From: Microbacterium sp. lyk4-40-TSB-66
GTDB taxonomy: Bacteria > Actinomycetota > Actinomycetes > Actinomycetales > Microbacteriaceae
Direction: 5' to 3'
Assembly: GCF_030209475.1 (NCBI RefSeq)
Contig: NZ_JARVRW010000003.1
Coordinates: 124,001 to 188,000, forward strand
Length of the DNA stretch: 64,000 nucleotides
Shown: positions 60,582 through 64,000 of the stretch, in pieces
How the letters are laid out: every line of letters starts with the position of its first letter
Numbering within the stretch: position 1 is the first letter of the stretch
Program-made: the position numbers and the translations under genes
Notes under the pieces: generated by a model
Seen by the model: the letters and a program-made list of their open reading frames with translations, nothing else
Databases searched by the model: none
Told to the model about the DNA's origin: nothing

Positions 60582-60740
60582 CACTTGGCGCACCTCGCAG
60601 TCGGCGCGCCCGCCACTCGGCGTGCCCCGCAGTCGGCGTGCCCCGCAGTCGGCGCGCCCGCCACTCGACGTGCCCCGCAGTCGGCGCGCCCAGCAGTCGG
60701 CGTACCCGGCAGTCGGCGCGCCCCGCAGTCAACGCGCCGC
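60582..60740. repeat. 16-bp tandem repeat, ten units
   Basis: Unit CAGTCGGCGCGCCCGC with drift, ten consecutive copies in phase from 60582 to the last unit at 60726. The 548-bp gap 60515-61062 otherwise holds an A/T-richer promoter-like stretch near 60910-60950 (TTGATC, GATAAAT) before the peptide ABC operon and no gene. Confidence 0.85.
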
Positions 60741-61062
60741 CGGGAACGACGGGCGCCGTCCCGCGGTGGGTTCGCGCGCCGAACGGGGCTCGACGCTAGA
60801 GCACGGACGAGCCCGATGAGCGGCCGACCGTCACACGGCGTCGTACCGGGTAACAGAGGGTCAACCGGCGTCACGCGGCGCGTCACAATCGGGGCGAAGA
60901 ACGGTCGAAAACATGCCCTTGATCTGGGATAAATCACACCAGAACGAGGGGCGCGCCGGTGATGACGAACCGTGACCGCGGAGTCGAGACGGGGCCCGCC
61001 CACGTGGTGGGGTGGGGCATCTCGTCTCGCACGCCGCGCTGCGGCGCACCTCTGGAGTTCAC

Positions 61063-62715
61063 ATGTCACGACTCACCCGCTCGGCCGTCGCCTCGGTCTC
61101 GGCACTCGCCGTGGTCGCCCTTCTCGCCGGCTGCTCGACCGCCGCGACCTCGTCGGGCCCCGACGCCGACGCCGAACCCGTCAGCGGCGGCACCCTGACC
61201 TACCTGGAACCGCAGACCTGGACGACGCTCTACCCGCCGTCCGCGGGCTTCTACCCCAACGGCGGAATCGTCAACAACATCACCGACCGGCTGCTGTACC
61301 AGAACCCCGAGACCCTCGAGCTCGAGCCGTGGATCGCCACCGACTACACGGTCAACGCCGACGCCACCGAGTACACGTTCGACCTGCGCACCGACGTCAC
61401 CTACTCCGACGGCACACCGCTCACCGCCGCGAACGTCGTGAAGAACATCGACCTCTACGGCGCGGGCGACAAGGACCGCGCGCTCCCGATCTCGGAGGCG
61501 ATCAACAACTACGACCGTGGCGAGGTCGTCGACGACGACACCGTCGTCTTCCGCTTCACCGCGCCCTCGCCCGGATTCGCGCAGGCGGTGTCGACCATCA
61601 ACTCCGGCCTGCTCTCCGACGCGACCCTCGACCGCACGAGCGAGCAGTTCGGCCCCGGCAACGCGACGGAGATCATCGGCAGCGGCCCGTTCGTCGTCTC
61701 CGACGAGCAGATCAGCACGCAGACCAGCGTCACCGCGCGCGCCGACTACGACTGGGCTCCCCCCTCCCTCACGCACCAGGGCGCCGCCTACCTGGCGGGC
61801 ATCGACTACATCGTCGCCGCCGAGAACAGCGTGCGCGTCGGCACGGTCGTCGCCGGTCAAGCCGACATCGCCCGCAACATCCCCGCGCCCGATGAGGCGC
61901 AGTTCGCCGGCGGCTCCCTCTCGCTGCACGCGGCGGCCACGAACGGCGTCAACAACGGCCTGAGCTTCCGCTTCCGGGAGCCGCGACTGGCCGACGTGCG
62001 CGTGCGGCAGGCGCTCATCGCCGGCATCGACCGGCAGAAGATCGTCGACACCCTGTTCACCACCAACTACCCGCTGGCGACCGGTGCGCTGGCGAAGACC
62101 GCCCTCGGCTACGTCGACACGTCGTCGTCCTACGCCTACGACCCCGACCGGGCAGCAGCTCTCCTCGACGAGGCGGGCTGGACGAAGGGGGCCGACGGCA
62201 TCCGCCAGAAGGACGGCGAGAAGCTCACCCTCTCGTTCAACGAGGCGCTCCCGCAGCCGCGCTCGAAGGAGGTCGTGACCCTGATCCAGGAGCAGCTCGG
62301 CAAGCTCGGCATCCAGGTGTCGCTGTTCGCGGGCGACATGGCCGCGCAGACCAAGGCGTCCACCGATCAGAGCACGATCCAGGTGTACCACTCGATGGTG
62401 GGGCGCGCGGACTTCGACGTGCTGAAGTCGCAGTACTTCTCCAAGAACCGCAACACGCTGCTGAACCTGAACCCGGCCGACGGTTCGATCGGCGACCCGC
62501 AGCTCGACACGCTGCTCGCCGCGATCGCGTCGGAGCCCACCACGGCCGAGCGTCAGGCGGCATCCGAGGCGGCACAGCGCTACCTCGCTGAGAACGCCTA
62601 CATCCTGCCGATCTTCGAGGAGCCGCAGGTCTTCGGCCTCACCGCGAAGGTGCAGGGTTTCGACACCGAATCGGTCGGCCGCCCGTCGTTCTACTCGACC
62701 TGGCTCGCCGCCTGA
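61063..62715 (+). CDS. Peptide/opine-type ABC transporter substrate-binding lipoprotein
   Basis: A 550-aa SBP_bac_5 family lipoprotein: lipobox LLAGC (Cys about 24), GGTLTYLEPQTWTTLYPP, YTFDLRTDVTYSDGTPLTAANV, and the family-typical RQALIAGIDRQKIVDTLF. Feeds peptides, nickel or similar to the permeases that follow. ATG 61063 has GGAG at 61054-61057. It heads an operon that continues past the window. Confidence 0.9.
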   Translation: MSRLTRSAVASVSALAVVALLAGCSTAATSSGPDADAEPVSGGTLTYLEPQTWTTLYPPSAGFYPNGGIVNNITDRLLYQNPETLELEPWIATDYTVNADATEYTFDLRTDVTYSDGTPLTAANVVKNIDLYGAGDKDRALPISEAINNYDRGEVVDDDTVVFRFTAPSPGFAQAVSTINSGLLSDATLDRTSEQFGPGNATEIIGSGPFVVSDEQISTQTSVTARADYDWAPPSLTHQGAAYLAGIDYIVAAENSVRVGTVVAGQADIARNIPAPDEAQFAGGSLSLHAAATNGVNNGLSFRFREPRLADVRVRQALIAGIDRQKIVDTLFTTNYPLATGALAKTALGYVDTSSSYAYDPDRAAALLDEAGWTKGADGIRQKDGEKLTLSFNEALPQPRSKEVVTLIQEQLGKLGIQVSLFAGDMAAQTKASTDQSTIQVYHSMVGRADFDVLKSQYFSKNRNTLLNLNPADGSIGDPQLDTLLAAIASEPTTAERQAASEAAQRYLAENAYILPIFEEPQVFGLTAKVQGFDTESVGRPSFYSTWLAA

Positions 62716-62746
62716 GACCCGCGGAACCCCGGTACACGGAGAAACC

Positions 62747-63823
62747 ATGTCGTACGTCCTTCGTCGTGTGGGTCAGGCGGTCCTCGTCCTGGTCCTGGCC
62801 TACACGGCGGCCTATCTGCTGCTGGCCGCCCTGCCGGGCGACGCCGTGCTCGCCCGCTACGGCAGTCCCGAGCTCGGTCTGACGCCCGACCAGATCGAGG
62901 CGATCCGGCGGTCGTTGGGCGCTGACCAGCCCCTGATCGTGCAGTACGTGCGCTCGATCGCCGGTTTCCTCACCGGTGACTTCGGCTACTCGGTCGCCAG
63001 CGGTGCGGCCGTGTCCGACCTCATCGTCACCGCGCTGCCGCCGACGCTGACGCTCGCCGTCCTCGGACTCGCCCTGGCGGTCGTCCTCGCGGTGACGATC
63101 GCGTTCACCGCGACGTACGGCGGCGGCGGCTGGCTGCGGCGCGCATTCCGCGGCATCCCTCCGCTGCTGGTGTCGCTGCCGGTCTTCTGGATCGGGATCA
63201 TCCTGATCCAGGTCTTCTCGTTCCGTCTGGGGCTCGTGCCGGTGATCGGCGCGAACCCGGCGCAGGCACTGATCCTGCCGGTGATCACGCTGGCGATCCC
63301 GATCGCCGCCCCGCTGGCGCAGGTGCTCATGCGCTCGATCGACGAGGTGCGCGAGCAGCCGTTCGTGACGGTCGTGCGGGCGCGCGGCGCGAGCACGTCG
63401 TGGTTGCTGTGGCGCAACGTCGCCCGCAACGCCCTGCTCCCCACCCTCACGATGGCGGGCCTGCTGTTCGGCGAGCTGGTCGGCGGCGCGGTGGTCACCG
63501 AGACCGTGTTCGCCCGCGCCGGCATCGGCCAGCTGACGGCGCAGGCCGTCGCCGACCGCGACACCCCGGTGCTGCTGGCGGTGGTCGTGATCTCGACCGT
63601 CGCTTTCGTGGTGATCAACCTGGCCGTCGACCTGCTCTATCCCGTGCTCGACGCGCGGCTGCGCACAGCGGCATCCAGCCGGGGTCGGACGCCCGCGGGC
63701 GAGACGCCCTCGGGGGGAACGCGAGCGAGCGGGACGGATGCCGCGGAGCGGGCCGTCGACGACCTCGTGGATGCCGAGGTGGGCGGTTCCGTCCGCGACC
63801 TGTCCCGAGGAGGGACCCGATGA
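62747..63823 (+). CDS. ABC transporter permease, DppB type
   Basis: A 358-aa permease with six helices and the EAA-like loop VRARGASTSWLLWRNVARNALLP. N-terminus MSYVLRRVGQAVLVLVLAYT is typical of DppB/OppB. The C-terminal 50 residues are charged and low-complexity, unusual for the family. Starts 31 bp after the binding-protein gene. Confidence 0.9.
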   Translation: MSYVLRRVGQAVLVLVLAYTAAYLLLAALPGDAVLARYGSPELGLTPDQIEAIRRSLGADQPLIVQYVRSIAGFLTGDFGYSVASGAAVSDLIVTALPPTLTLAVLGLALAVVLAVTIAFTATYGGGGWLRRAFRGIPPLLVSLPVFWIGIILIQVFSFRLGLVPVIGANPAQALILPVITLAIPIAAPLAQVLMRSIDEVREQPFVTVVRARGASTSWLLWRNVARNALLPTLTMAGLLFGELVGGAVVTETVFARAGIGQLTAQAVADRDTPVLLAVVVISTVAFVVINLAVDLLYPVLDARLRTAASSRGRTPAGETPSGGTRASGTDAAERAVDDLVDAEVGGSVRDLSRGGTR

Positions 63824-64000
63824 CCGCTCTCACCCTCGACCGCCGCCTCGGCGAGCGACAGCGCGCACGGGCCCGCGCCGGGTTCGTCGTCCCGGCCCTG
63901 ATCGTCGGGGTCGTGCTGCTGTGGGCGCTGCTCCCGGCCCTCTTCACCGGCCAGAGCCCCACCGAGACCGTGGCTCCCGCGCTGCAGCCGCCGAGCGTCG
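63820..64000 (+). CDS. ABC transporter permease, DppC type, N-terminus only
   Basis: Starts MTALTLDRRLGERQRARARA and then a hydrophobic helix (FVVPALIVGVVLLWALLPAL); 60 residues are inside the window. ATG 63820 overlaps the DppB-type stop as ATGA. The gene continues beyond 64000. Confidence 0.8.
   Translation, partial: MTALTLDRRLGERQRARARAGFVVPALIVGVVLLWALLPALFTGQSPTETVAPALQPPSV

Noticed and set aside
60582..60740. CRISPR array or iterons of an origin
   Set aside because: Contiguous 16-bp units with no unique spacers; no rep gene nearby.

Overview
The window is about 64 kb of very GC-rich chromosomal DNA from an actinobacterium. Gene content, protein style and the frequent heptamer GGATGCC/GGCATCC fit the Microbacteriaceae, most likely Microbacterium; this is inference from style, not a database match. 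Genes are dense, often overlap by 4 bp (ATGA/GTGA), and many have a TANNNT box 6-7 nt before the start codon and no Shine-Dalgarno, as in leaderless actinobacterial transcripts. No tRNA, rRNA, CRISPR, prophage or intact insertion sequence was seen.

Layout, left to right. 0-4.7 kb: a MerR regulator (cut by the window edge) divergent from a CxxC flavin disulfide oxidoreductase, a membrane-anchored unknown, a CopD-CtaG fusion and HU. 5-8.7 kb: two tandem paralogous LuxR-type regulators, converging on rpmB-rpmG-rpsN of the cysteine-poor type. 9.2-16.4 kb: a 3-methyladenine glycosylase, an anchored propeller-like protein, a YcgR/YcgQ-like permease pair, a Fur-family (Zur-like) regulator and znuACB with a Zur-type box over the promoter; several of these proteins carry His-rich stretches. 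16.6-22.3 kb: mmsA, a broken DUF1016 nuclease gene, a PucR regulator and a class III aminotransferase, together suggesting beta-alanine or related amine catabolism. 22.6-25.8 kb: a DoxX protein and metQNI.

26.1-36.3 kb is the most interesting block. A tightly overlapping six-gene operon (three glycosyltransferases, an ABC exporter, two APH-fold kinases) is followed by a convergent two-component system and a small secreted protein with an aspartate-only tail. Very similar 42-bp elements lie upstream of the operon and between the sensor kinase and the secreted protein, suggesting one regulon for a surface glycoconjugate.

36.4-44.6 kb: a class I amidotransferase, branched-chain 2-oxoacid dehydrogenase E2/E1-beta/E1-alpha, hisC, a small membrane protein, a low-Mr tyrosine phosphatase and purB. 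44.9-59.8 kb: a secreted GH43-like enzyme behind a LacI-type palindrome, an alcohol dehydrogenase, small membrane proteins, an LPATG surface protein, a NUDIX hydrolase, an SDR with an added zinc-binding domain, an acyltransferase, a HEAT protein, a DUF5996/ZnF-UBP pair, a GTPase and pdxH. 59.9-64 kb: a DinB-like protein and the start of a peptide-type ABC importer operon that leaves the window.

Intergenic space is unusually rich in structured repeats: spaced hairpins starting GAGTGTCC (two stem classes), an exact 84-bp-period tandem array of them at 51.8-52.2 kb, 25-bp hairpins with covarying stems, GGAGGAGAT hairpins, and 16-bp and 8-bp tandem repeats. These, the 42-bp element pair and the glycan operon are the main candidates for undescribed biology.
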